Origin: Pseudisothecium myosuroides
Taxonomy: Eukaryota; Streptophyta; Bryopsida; Hypnales; Lembophyllaceae
NCBI GenBank assembly: GCA_951799445.1
Contig: OX637291.1
Span: forward strand, 9,922,501 to 9,986,500
Length of the DNA: 64,000 nucleotides
Reading direction: 5' to 3'
This document shows, one piece after another, positions 33,810-45,400 of the stretch (the first letter of the stretch is position 1; every line of letters begins with the position of its first letter). Made by a program: the position numbers and the translations under genes. The notes beneath the pieces are model-generated. The model was not told the DNA's origin. It was given only the letters and a program-made list of their open reading frames with translations, and made no database searches.

Positions 33810-36073
33810 AAAAACACTTTTTTATTTAAATTCTAACTCTATAACCTTGCGATCTACATGATCAAAGTTTCTCAAATTTTATCTACTCATTTCAGTTGTA
33901 ATCTAGGACAATACTGTATGCTTGAACTTCAAAATAATTTTGTTTTCTTCATTTATGCTCCATGCAATGAATATGACAGATTTTGACAAGTCTTTAGCTT
34001 GCAACATATCCGAGCCCTTGAAGAAAAAGAATAGTGCAATTTCCATGACTCTAACTTATAGCGAATTTCACAAATATTCTAAATGTTATTGCTTTTATTT
34101 TATTAATTTCTTTAGAAATGGGTCATATCCTTGTAGTAGTGCTTAATTTTTGGAAATTCTTTACTATTTTGGCTACGCTATTTTCCGAAATGGTTGCATT
34201 CAAAGAATAAATATATTCATTGTCTTCTCATCCATTCTAATCCATTTAATTAGCGTAATGACTCTCTTACAACCATTTTGTAATCTTTGCTTGTCTATGG
34301 AAACACTTTTGGGCATCAAAATTTTTTATTCAAAATTTTAATTTTAATTCATAGTACAATGAATTATCTCTGCAAAGGTATATTATAAATCAAAATTGAT
34401 TTATGACTAGCTTTGTTTTATAAATGAATGAATACAAAGTCTAAATTATTGAAGTGTCGAAAAAAAATGTAGGAAAAATTATGATGTATTTATGATCAAC
34501 CCTTATGCCACTTTTTGCTAATCAAACCAAGATTGAATGCTAATCAATCATAAAAAAATTATATTTGAAAAACATAAATTTTATTTTTTAAGAATTTTGA
34601 AAGTTAAGTGTTTTGAAACTAGTCCTCAAAATTAGTTAATCTGTCCATACATTCATCTCTTAAGGCTCAAGACAATGGCTTTCAGTTGTCAATTCCATCT
34701 GAGCTGAAGTCTGAAATTGGTCAAACTTGTGACTAGATCTTTCTTATCATAGTAAAGTATTTAATTCAAATGAATCAACATAATTAACTTTTAAAGAACC
34801 AAATGATCATTGAATGACCAATTGAAAATTTAGGCAAATTCCTACAATGTTAATTTTCAATATACCATTTTGAAATTTTCAAACAAAGTTTGGACATGTT
34901 CTCCCAAGGCAGGAATATAATTTTTTACAATTGGATGCCCAGATCAAAAGTTACACTACTAAAAAAGTTTGGGTAGTTTGGACAGTTTGAGATCCTTTTG
35001 CTAAACTCTACATCTACCTTTGAGATTTGGCGAGTATGAAATTTATATATTATAGTATGTAATTTAAAAAAAAAATACCACGTGCATTGTAGAAATCTCA
35101 CTCTAAGAGGAATTAAAGTCTATTGATAATGTCAGGCAAGGTCAAGAAAAAACTTTTCTTCTAACTTCAAACGCTACAATCTTTCAATCCGTGTAGTTAA
35201 AGTTTATGAAATTATTTCCACACACTCCCATGGTAGCCTAATACAAATTCTTATGGTTGAACTTCAAAAATATCTTTTTATTTTTGTTTATTTCTAACTA
35301 ACTTAAAAAGTGCAGTTATTGACAATTTATGCTAGAAGTGTGCTCTGGTCCTTTAGGGATTTAAAATATTAGAAATAGGCATCTTCTTCTTATACTTGAT
35401 CACCACATGAACGATAAATAAAAATCCAAAAAAATTATACTAGCAAACAACATCCATCCATTTTCCACTACAAAAGAAAAATATTATTGTATCTGGTGGT
35501 TTAGATCAACATTTCTTGCCAAATAATTAATTAACCCCTAAGAATTCTATTGTCCCTGAAGGGGACAAATAAAAGTTTGGTAGTCTCGTATAATCTCAAT
35601 GTTTGGCGCAATTTTTTGAAACCTTTTTTGGAAGATAGAAAAATACATTAGCTTATTGAAAATATAATTTTTATTATATTCAATGGCTGGTAATAAAATT
35701 TATGCCATTCTAAGCCCAAATTTTAGCTCATCAAGTAATAGAAACCCCACCAAAAAATTTGAAAAAAAAATTGTTTTTCATAGATTGTACTTTTATCTAG
35801 TACATGGAAAAGGTTTTATTCATTCTTTTTGGATTAGTAATGTGAAAGTTATGGAATTTTTTGTTTTGAGGGCAGTTGTAGAAACTCTTCTATAAAAGAA
35901 ATATTGGATTTCTTTTTTAACACAATTTTCACAATTTTCAAGAAAAATTCACAAGCTTTATTATATTTGTTATAACAATCTCACATTTGGAATTAGTGTG
36001 TTTCAATTCTATTTTAGAATTATTAATGTTGTAGTTTTTTCTTCAATCTTACACAATTTTTAAAGAATGAAAA
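33810..36073 (-). repeat. Fragments of the CCCCTAAAGG-end transposon family
   Basis: Partial blocks recur here. GCGATCTACATGATCAAAGT near 33850 and CAATCCGTGTAGTTAAAGT near 35184 both match the middle of copy 3. GGTCCTTTAGGGATTTAA at about 35350 is a right end. TTAACCCCTAAGAATTC at about 35531 starts another copy, whose later blocks (ATAACAATCTCACATTTGG, about 35970) match copy 3 until MITE 1 cuts in at 36075. No copy is complete. Confidence 0.5.
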
Positions 36074-36074
36074 T

Positions 36075-36314
36075 CTAGGGAGGATTGACCCCCTTAAAGC
36101 CCCAAAATTTACCCTTGAAAAAAACAATAATTTTTTTTATTTGCCATCTACAATCAAATTTGCAGATTCTAAATTCATATTTGGAATTAAAGGCCCCAAT
36201 TGAGCAAAAAGAGGTGAAGAATTATAAATTTTATCCGGCACAAAATAGGGGGAAATTTTTATATTTACCCTTGGTTGGGGCATTAAGGGCATTAAGGGGG
36301 TCAATCCTCCCTAG
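36075..36314. mobile_element. MITE with CTAGGGAGGATTGACCCCC ends
   Basis: A 240-bp unit with a perfect 23-bp terminal inverted repeat: CTAGGGAGGATTGACCCCCT at the left, its inverse at the right. The outer CTAG may be the target duplication. The interior frame includes ICHLQSNLQILNSYLELKAP, matching the inverse of the next element, so the two share an origin. Non-coding. Confidence 0.8.
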
Positions 36315-36329
36315 CCACCCGTAACGATC

Positions 36330-36556
36330 AGGGTGAACTAGCCCCCTTGCTGGCCTCCCAAATTATTCCAGGGGTGCATGTGAAAAAAAAGCCCTCTATT
36401 TTGAGCCATATTAAATCTATGTTCTTCATCTATTTTCGCTAACTTGGGGCCTCTAATTGCAAATATGAATTCAGAATTTGCAAATTTTACCAAGTGTGGC
36501 AAATAAAAAATTTCAGGGTTGTCCCTCAAGGCTGAGCGAGGGGGGCAGTTCACCCT
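36330..36556. mobile_element. Related MITE, opposite orientation
   Basis: Starts AGGGTGAACTAGCCCCCTTG and ends with the inverse of AGGGTGAACTGCCCCCCTCG. Read on the minus strand, its interior (IFYLPHLVKFANSEFIFAIR, then MAQNRG) parallels the plus-strand interior of the element at 36075-36314. The pair therefore forms an inverted duplication of one MITE family with diverged ends, separated by 15 bp. Confidence 0.75.
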
Positions 36557-36565
36557 ACTCATAAG

Positions 36566-37033
36566 TTAAGGTAGAACATCCCTTTACGGGCAGAAGACCC
36601 ATTGTAGATACCTACGAATGACCCCATTATGGTTTTCTTTGAGTGAATGATATTTGGGCCACAATCAATGTCTTAGCTAATCGGAATGGAGTGATTAGTG
36701 ACCACAATAGGGACTTCCAGCTTTGTAGTGCTAATTCATTGTAGGAAGTGATTGTTTTAGGACTTCCATGTTATAAAATATTGTGACTACTTTAGGTGAG
36801 TGAGATGACCGTTACGGATATAGTTTTTGTTGGTTTTGGGGTAGTCTAAAGACTCTTTTAGGCATGATGGACTGAACACTTCAAAAATTCATACTTTGTC
36901 GAAAAAATATAATTTCAATTGCTCTCGCCATTTCTATCATTTGTCTTTTATGTGAAAAAAAAAATTAAAAAATTTCAGCAATGGCATGAGGGCAAACTCC
37001 CCATTCTGTCCGTAATGGGCTGTTTTACCTTAA
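36566..37033. mobile_element. 468-bp terminal-inverted-repeat element
   Basis: Left end TTAAGGTAGAACATCCCTTT; right end, read inversely, TTAAGGTAAAACAGCCCATT; similarity extends through about 30 bases (ACGG-CAGAA). The right half is present again, inverted, at 57989-58215. It begins 10 bp after the previous MITE and ends about 0.4-0.7 kb before the F-box transcription unit. Confidence 0.75.
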
Positions 37034-37149
37034 CTGCCACACACTGTAAATTACCGCAGTAACTTCATCAGTTACCAGCTGCCAATTAGTCCAGCAGCCC
37101 GAAATAGTCTGCCCCCGAAACAGAAAAAAAGCCAAGGGTGAGTGGGGTG

Positions 37150-37990
37150 TAGCTCGTGACCCCCATTGTGGTGCGCTTCTTGCCTCACTCACCCCTGCTG
37201 CAGTTGAGGACCTCCACGGCACCCCATTCCCAGACAGACAGCACAACCCCGCCAGCCCGCCCGCCACCCCGCCACCCCGCCAGCCAGTGTCTCGACTGCC
37301 TGTTCGTGGGCGCGACATCACACCTTAAAACAATGGGGAGCTAGGAAGTGCGTGCCGAAGGATTTGACTTGTCATTCTCGTCTCACTGAGGAGAAAACGG
37401 AACGGGGAAAGGTCGAAAGTCGAAACACATGGGGCCGTTCAGTTTCCGTGGAAGGAAATGGAGAGCTGGATACCTTAGTTTAGTCACCACTTGTTGCAGC
37501 AGTTTATCATAGTTTAGTTTAGAGCCTAGCTTAGCTTAGCCTTTTTGCCCGGCGGGCCTCTAACAACCAAAAAGTGACAGAGAGCGAGTTGTCGCCGTTG
37601 GAGGAAGCTTGCCTGGCTTGCTTGGTTTGGGGTTTCGCCTAACTTATTACTTGTGGTGGGAGAAGGCCTACGACGCAGACAAGTACCGACAAAGGGTGGG
37701 ACAAAGATTAGGGTATAGTTGAGTTGGAGCCTTGGAGGAGAACAGAACAGAACACACTTGGGTGTAGTAGAACTAGTGCAAGTTGCAAAGTTGTAACCCT
37801 CGCTCTCTCTCGCACACTCTCGCACTCTCTCTCGCTCGCTCGCACTCACACTCTCTCCTTGCAAACCTACGTGTGCGGATTGTTTTCTTCTTGGCAGGGG
37901 CTCATTTGGGTTTGCGAGGGTTGGCCTCGTATGGACGCACAGAATATGTGGTGGAAGACCCACAGACCGGTATGTGGACGAGGCCGTAGT
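37150..37990 (+). promoter_or_regulatory. F-box gene promoter and first 5' UTR exon (approximate)
   Basis: Composition rises. A pyrimidine-rich CTCTCTCGC/CTCGCTCGCAC tract spans about 37797-37860, typical of plant 5' UTRs, and a consensus donor (ACCG|gtatgt) lies at 37969/37970. A short upstream ORF starting MDAQNMWWKTHRP (ATG 37931) crosses this donor and meets a stop in the next candidate exon, so it would be an uORF. The transcription start is not determinable; no convincing TATA box is claimed. CCCGCCAGCCCGCCCGCCA-type C-rich sequence is present at about 37250. Confidence 0.4.
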
Positions 37991-38638
37991 TGCTGCTCTG
38001 TTCTTGGTAGAGACGAGAAGCATTATGAGTAGAGAAGAGGCATTGGTTTAATTAGTTGGAGTGCACAACGTTGTGTTCTTGGGGTGTCAATTGGAGGATG
38101 GATGGTGGTTTTGATTTTTGGGGTGGGGGTGGAGAGGGGGGTCTGGTCTGGTCTGGTCTGGTTTGGTCTGCATTTGTGGTCTTGAGTTTGAGGATGGTGC
38201 TGAGAGAGGCTGTGTGTTGAGTTTGTGGGGTTTCCGGTGCTGTTTGCAAGCTTAAGGCGGCGGTTTAGTTTTGGGTTGATGAGGCGGTGAGGTTGGTTTT
38301 GGGGGGTGGTGAGGAGTGAGTGTGGTGTTGATAGACGTTATTCTTGGTACCCTAACTGTTTGGCTGCACCATTTGAGTGATGGGTTCCAATTGGTGGGGG
38401 TTTCGTGCAGAATTCCATTAGATCATGTGTGGCATTTTAGGTCCTTGTCTAATTGATGACCTCGTGTATTTAGGTAGGGCTTCAATTGTGTGGAATTTCT
38501 TGGACTGTGGAAACGGGCTGTGGAAACGTTGATAGGCAGGTAGCTTTTTTTTTGTTTAGTGATTCCGTGGCGTTCATCTCCTCGTCGTCATGCCGCTGTC
38601 GAGACACTCATAATTGGTATTTTTAATTTCCTTGTGAC

Positions 38639-38823
38639 AGTCCAGAAATTTACATCGGTTACCTGCAGTACCAAGACGGCGTCTTCTGTGCATTGTGCAA
38701 CTCGGGGGTTGAAAACCGTTCCTGTGTCTGGAGAAAATTGTACTTTGAATGGCCGCCGACAATACTCTAGGCGGTATAACATGGCTGGCTGATGGGCTAA
38801 AGATTGGACCCCAGACCTCGGAA
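38639..38823 (+). other. Candidate non-coding 5' UTR exon of the F-box gene
   Basis: Bounded by a TTGTGACAG acceptor and a GGAAG|gtgagc donor, 185 bp, all three frames closed by stops. It would join the first exon (donor at 37969) to the first coding exon (acceptor at 39390). Support is splice-site quality only. Confidence 0.4.
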
Positions 38824-39434
38824 GGTGAGCACATAACCTAACGAATCAGATTACAGGGTTTAATTTATGGTTGATATCACCGCGCTGCAATCCTTACAGG
38901 TGGATTGCATTGTGAGGGTTGCATTCTAGTCACAGATTTGCAGTAATGGCCGTTACGAAATATCTACAGCATGAGTCCTGTGCATTGCTATTTGATTCTT
39001 CTGCCTATGTCTGCAAGTTTAACGTCGGGATTCTATTAGAAATTGAACTCGCATTCCTTGCGATTGGCTGCCGTATGCATCCCTGGCCTTGTAGCAGCTC
39101 TTGATGCGTTTGCAACACTTCTTAATATTATGTGAAATGCTTATTGGCACTAAAGTTTTCATTTGTGCCGTAGAATGTTATATTTCTACATTCTGTTATT
39201 TATCCGAAGTACTCTCAACCCTCTCTAATGATTCACTTTGTAATTGCACATTCCATATATAACTTCGGAATTTGTCATGCTGTGCGCATATCTGACTGGG
39301 CGACGTCCACTTGTCAATTGACAATCATGGGAGAGTGCATCTTCATGTGTGGTCTTCTCATTCTATGCACGTCCCTCTGCTACGTTGCAGGTGGTGAAGA
39401 GCAGGGTGATGGGGATAACAAGGAACTCAGGGAC

Positions 39435-42400
39435 ATGGACGTAACTGCTGGTAGGCAGGCGTTAGATCCAGCCATAGTCTCTGGACTGGGAGATGAAGCG
39501 CTGCTGAACTCTCGTTACCCGGTGCCTGATGACTCGAACTGCAATAGTAGCGTCTGGCAGACTTTTGAAGGTCTTCAAAAGTCTTCAAAGCTTCAAAGCG
39601 CCTCGGCGATTTTGTCACTCTCGCCGCCCCATAGCCCTCGTTTGTGGAGACCTGACTCTGACGAACAGACTCCTTCTGTCGAAGGCAGTGACACCGTTCT
39701 CTCGGATTATGTCAGCTTTGCGAGTGACACCGTTCTCTCGGGTTACGTCAGCTTTGCGGGTGAATTCAAGATACCAGAGCTCGATCCTGAAGCGCGGGCT
39801 TCTTCGGACATTCCTATTGATTACATTCCGCTTCAGAAGCTGAAAGACAGACTGTTATCTGATGAAGATGACGGCGTTCAGTCGATGGAGTCTTCTTTAG
39901 TGTTGAGTTGTTCCCTAGCGTCTTCAACGGTGGGTTTTTCAACTAGCAGAAAACTATGTTTTTAATAGTCGGTGGTGTATGTACTCTATTCCAGGGCTTT
40001 TAACCGGTAATTGCAGATATATTCGTATTCTATTTATTTAGATCGTATCTTGATGTTGCAGCCGCGTTATCAATTGGTTTGGTAGTGACTGAATTAGGAT
40101 TTCTGTGTATGCTTTTGGTTATCCTTCTTTTCCCTTATGTATCTAAGCATCAAACCCTGTGCACATCAGTTTTAAAGCCTGATAAGTGAAGCAATGATAT
40201 GCAAGAGTAATGTATAATAAAGTTGCTGTTATTGTGTCCATATATGCAGGGACCACTTGAAGCTGGGAATGCATATGATGTTGCACCTGTGCAAGGAACT
40301 CCCCTCCAAAGACTTGAGGCATTCCATTCACACGGTATTCGAAGTTCACGACATCTTCATGCACGATCATTCATCCAGCATCCGACCACACCTCTGAAGA
40401 GCCATCTCCAACGAAAGCGTGCCAAATTTCTTCCTCTCCTCTCGTAAGTACCTGTGATGTTCAACTGCCTGTAGCATCTTTTTTGGTGCGGATTTCTTTG
40501 AATATTATTCCCTCTGTCTTAGGCATCTTCTTCCTATCGTGAACTTGGATGTCCGTGTGATTATCACTTTAGCATCCACGTCGTGGAGTAGGGCTCGTGC
40601 AACCTTTGAAGGCTTCTGTTGCATGTAGAGTGAATTCATTACGCAGATAGTTCAATTGTTAGCTACATAAATCCGAAGATTTTTAACAGGAGGATTTACG
40701 TTTACGTGTGTTCTGGTAGTATGTTTCAACGCGAAAATGATTTATTTTCACACATACTCCGTTTCAAATTCTGTAGACCAGTGCAAGCTGAAACAGTTTG
40801 CTAAGTGCAGTGCACTTATGCAGTAATGTCCCCATTTGTTTGTGCAGGAGGCAGCCCCCCAGTTCCTTGGCAGGTGGTTCGTCGACAAGCCACTCAGGTT
40901 CTTCTAGCCGTCAGTCATTGCAATTTGAAGGCTGGGCCAAAGAAGGTTTGTCTTTAGGCCCCCCTTCCAATCCTTCATCTCAGTTGCCGGGTGGAAGTGA
41001 GAGCAATATGGAAACTGACAATGACGGAGACGATGAAAAGGAAAAGAACGCCGAAGAAGAGAGAGATAATGAACCGCGCTTTGATCTGACGGACGATTTG
41101 CTCCTCAAGGTGCGGCTACATGGCTATAAATTTAATTTGACGTTTTTGCTGCCAAGTAGCAAGTTCTCCTTCGAGTGATCAGAGGGCTTTTTGATTGTTG
41201 TACTTATTGCAGATATCTGGAAAATTGCCTTGGGATTTCATATTTCTTGACACAGAGTTGTATATCATTTGTCCCTGCTCTCCTAGGTGTTCTCGTTTCT
41301 GGATCATGTCACCCTCTGCCATGCGGCCATGGTATGTCGACAGTGGCGTGCAGCAAGTGCTCACGAGGATTTCTGGAAATCGTTAAATTTTGAAAACCGT
41401 CAAGTGACCAATGCCCAAGGTACTGAATGCACTGCACTAACCAATGCGGCCATTATTGATATGCGTTGTAGACCAAAATTGTTTAAGCTAATTTCCTACA
41501 GTACAAGTTTTAATTACTGTGTAACAAGTCATTTTCAACCACATGTGATATTCATGTCAATGTAGTGGAGAAATCTGACTGTTATATTTTTTTCTCTCTG
41601 AATACGTGCAGTTGCGGAGTTGTGCGGTCGTTATCCAAGGGCAACAGAATTGCATCTGAAGAATACAGTCAATGTTGATGAAGGGCGGGTCCGTGATGCT
41701 ATGCGTTCTCTCAGGTGCGTCTTGTGTATCTTTCGAGTAAAGACTTACTGATATATACTTTACCTTCCACTTTACATATATGGCTCCTGTTCGTTTATCT
41801 TTTAGAACCAAAGTTCAGATTCCCACCTTGAGAGACAATCTGTACGATTTCATGATTCTAGAATGGCTTGAATGGAACCGAAAGTAGTGCTAGAGCTTCT
41901 ATAGTTTCAATCGGAGCCTAGGAGCAGGAAGTTACTTTAGGGTGCGTTTACACCAAGGGGGACTATCTTAATCTTCAGAGGGATAAAACAACCCCACTAA
42001 GATCAAGGGGTCAAAATATCCCCACTACACCTCCCTCCTATCTCAATCCTCCATTATAGTGAGGTTATCTTATCCTTCTCAAGGTTAAGATATCTTCCTC
42101 GGTGTGAATGTACAATTCATGTGAGTCCTTTTTGTCAAGGGTTTCCCATTGAAATTTTCATCAGATCGACTTTGTACTAGATATTGAGAGCATTCTCGCC
42201 AATTGACATTGTTGTCTGGGTTTCTGGCAACTGACCCTCTTAGAGTTTTACTGCGGGAAACTGGTACAAATTGAGAACTTATTGTTTTCTGCATGTGTGT
42301 TTCAGGAACCTGGAGATGCTCACGTTGGGTCGAAGCGTGTACACGGAGATGTTTTTCTATGCACTCTCTGACTGTGCTTCCTTGCGTAAGCTGAGTATAA

Positions 42401-45400
42401 CGGATGCTAGTTTGGGAAGTGGAGGTGCTCAAGAAGTGCAGTTACGCCATGAAGGTCTACGGTCACTGCAGATGATCAAGTGTCGGGTCCTCCGTATTGC
42501 CATCAGGTTAGTATACGTCTATTCATTACAATCACTCCCACCATGTTTTTGGAGATAAGCCACGTTTCAACCACAACTGCCTTGTGGATTGTGGATTGCG
42601 AACCTGCATTTCCAGATTGAAGTTGAGGGACAAGATTACGGTAGAAGGTACTATAACCGTTTGGGTTCTCCTATACTGAACCCTGTTACCACCGGCAAAT
42701 CATCAATTCGCACACCTGGTTGGACTTATTAGCAAGTGGTGCAAGCATGACTTTCCTAATGACCATGACCGTTGATCATTGAATGGAAATAGGGCTGTCT
42801 ATTGTCATTTATAGTGATCGACAACCTCCCTCTTTGAAAATGCAGAAGAAATTGATAGTTAGTGATAAAAATCTGATCTCAACAGATTTGACTCTTTTGC
42901 TCAAAGATCTGTCCACATCTCTAATCATTTCCTCCTGGAAATGTAGAAATACTTAAAGTGACGCAAGCAGTATCCTCTACTTTAGAATGCATCAAATTCA
43001 TATCTTGTAAAGATCCTTATCGGAATTTGTTGGTTTTCATGACAGATGCCCACAACTGGAGGAGCTGTCACTCAAGCGAACTGGGACCGCTTCCGCGATG
43101 CTGCAATGTCCTCGCCTCACGAGCTTAGACGTCTCATCTTGCCACAAGCTTTCAGATGCTGGAGTTCGAACAGCAGCAATAGCTTGTCCACTTCTTTTAT
43201 CTTTGAATATGTCAAACTGTGCGTATGTTACGGATGACACACTCCGTGAGATTTCTCTTGCGTGCACACAACTACAAACCCTTGATGCTTCATACTGCCC
43301 CAATATTTCTCTTGAGGTAATTCTTTTTAATTTGGGGTTAACATCTCAAACTTCTATTGATATATTTAATTTTGAAAAATATTGACCTTCTCCAGTTTAA
43401 AATTATCGACTTTGTTCTGATATTTGCATTAAGTCGCAGCACACCTCCTCCCTGGCAGAATTGTTGATTTTGTACTAAGACATTAACCTTTGAGTGCCCA
43501 AATGGCTTCTATATCGTTAGGAGTTGATATCAGTGATGTAGGAAGTTTCAAGAAAGATATCAAAATGTACGTATGGGAAGAAGAAATGAGGCCATACATT
43601 GTTTAGCGATAGAAATATGCTTCGAAAGTTGCTATTATCCACTATTAGCTCCGAAAGTGGATTTTCAATTATCAGTTTTGGCACTGAGGGGTTAAACGAG
43701 GGAGAAGGTCGTGTTGATTATCTATCCGGCAAGACAAGATGGCACCTTGTAACATTAATAATTTTATTTGGGCAGGGAGTGCGAATGCCTATGTTAACGG
43801 AGTTGAGACTTCAAAGCTGCGAAGGCATCAATTCATCTTCAATGGCTGCTCTTTCACATTGTATCATGCTTGAGGTATGAAATAGACTGATTCTATTGTC
43901 AAACAGGCTAATTCTGTTTCCCTGTTTGAAACTTGTGGTTTGTAATCACCACCCAGTAAGATTGGCAAGTCTGAAAATCTAGGCCCCTAACTTAAGATAA
44001 TACTGCTTCTTCGAATGTTCTCTTTCAATTAATCAATTTCTGACGACGCTCTAAACTTCTGAACTTTTGAGCTTTTGTTTTTGTTCTCCAATTAGGGTTT
44101 TCCAACTAGAATTGTTTGTACGAATCCGATTAAGGATTTGCAGTCTGGCTGTACTGAAGCATCACTGTAAATACATGTTTGATATAATTCTACAGAAGAT
44201 GTAGAATTTTGTCTGATTCATTTTTGGAAGTACAGGTGTTGGCTATGGACTGCTGTTGGCTGCTTACATCGGTGAATCTGGACCTGCCACGTTTGCGATC
44301 CATCAGCTTGGCTAGCAATAAAAAGTACTATCTCGTGTTTGTACCACTCATTGAGTGCGCTTGGGTTTATTGTTGGAACGTTTGTAGATCTGCTTTTTAT
44401 TATTGTTCAGTGCTGGTTAAATTTTCTTGCTAATATGCCAAAATTCTTATATTTGATTGCTCTTTTCAAAGCTCATAACTGCCAGTTTTATAAAGTGATT
44501 CTTGAGGGTTCATAATACTCTTTCCTCACGAGGAGAGTGAAAACTTAATGCTGGACTTAACTTTCTAGTACATTTTGACCTAGAATTCTCTATATGTTAG
44601 TACCTCAACAGATGATCTGTGATTTAACTTCGTGTTTGTTTGTATATACAGTGTTATCAGAATAATGACATAGAGTTCGTTGTATGATATATGTTTTTAT
44701 TTTTTATGCTAGATGAGTTTGGTTGATGAGCTTTGCTGATAGATGTATCCACGAGAGGGTGAGATGTTTAGAGAGGTGTAGAACGAGTTTAAAAAATCCC
44801 ATATTACACATGCGGTATCTATGTGGATGTCAAAGATTCATATTGTTTAGGAAGGATACTTTCACTTGGCTTGAATTAAATCTTTGTGCTTAATTCTTGA
44901 AATACTTTACCCTCTAATCCTTGATCCATTTATTGCGGAGTTACAGATTGATGGAGCTCACCTTGCGGAGTCCTTTCCTTGTGTCACTTAACCTGAAAGA
45001 TTGCCCCGCCCTCAATCGCATCGACCTCACTTCCAGCAGTCTGCCGGTAAAGCTGATATTTCGCTCTCTCATAAGCTTCGTAAATGAGAAAAATTATGGA
45101 ATTTATACATCGCATTCTAAAGATAGCTAGGCGGAAATACAGCATTCAGTTGTGTCTTGTTTACCTTATGAACTGAGGAGCCTGTGGTGGTCCTCAAGCA
45201 GGAGGGAGATTTAATTTAGTTTGAATCTTTTTTATTTAATTTTGTGTCACACATCCTTATGTTGGTTAGCATGATAGATTATGTTTATTGGTTCTGGCTA
45301 ATTGTGTCGCATATGAATACACTTGTCTAAGGTAAATTCGAGAATCAAGGTTTGAATTTAGAGGATCAAGTCTTGATGAAGTTGGTTTCTGATCTTTAAT

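Noticed and set aside
37526..38023. 165-codon minus-strand ORF
   Set aside because: It runs antisense through the CT-rich 5' UTR and promoter zone of FBL15; its Ser/Arg/Glu-rich stretch is the shadow of the CTCTCTCGC tract.
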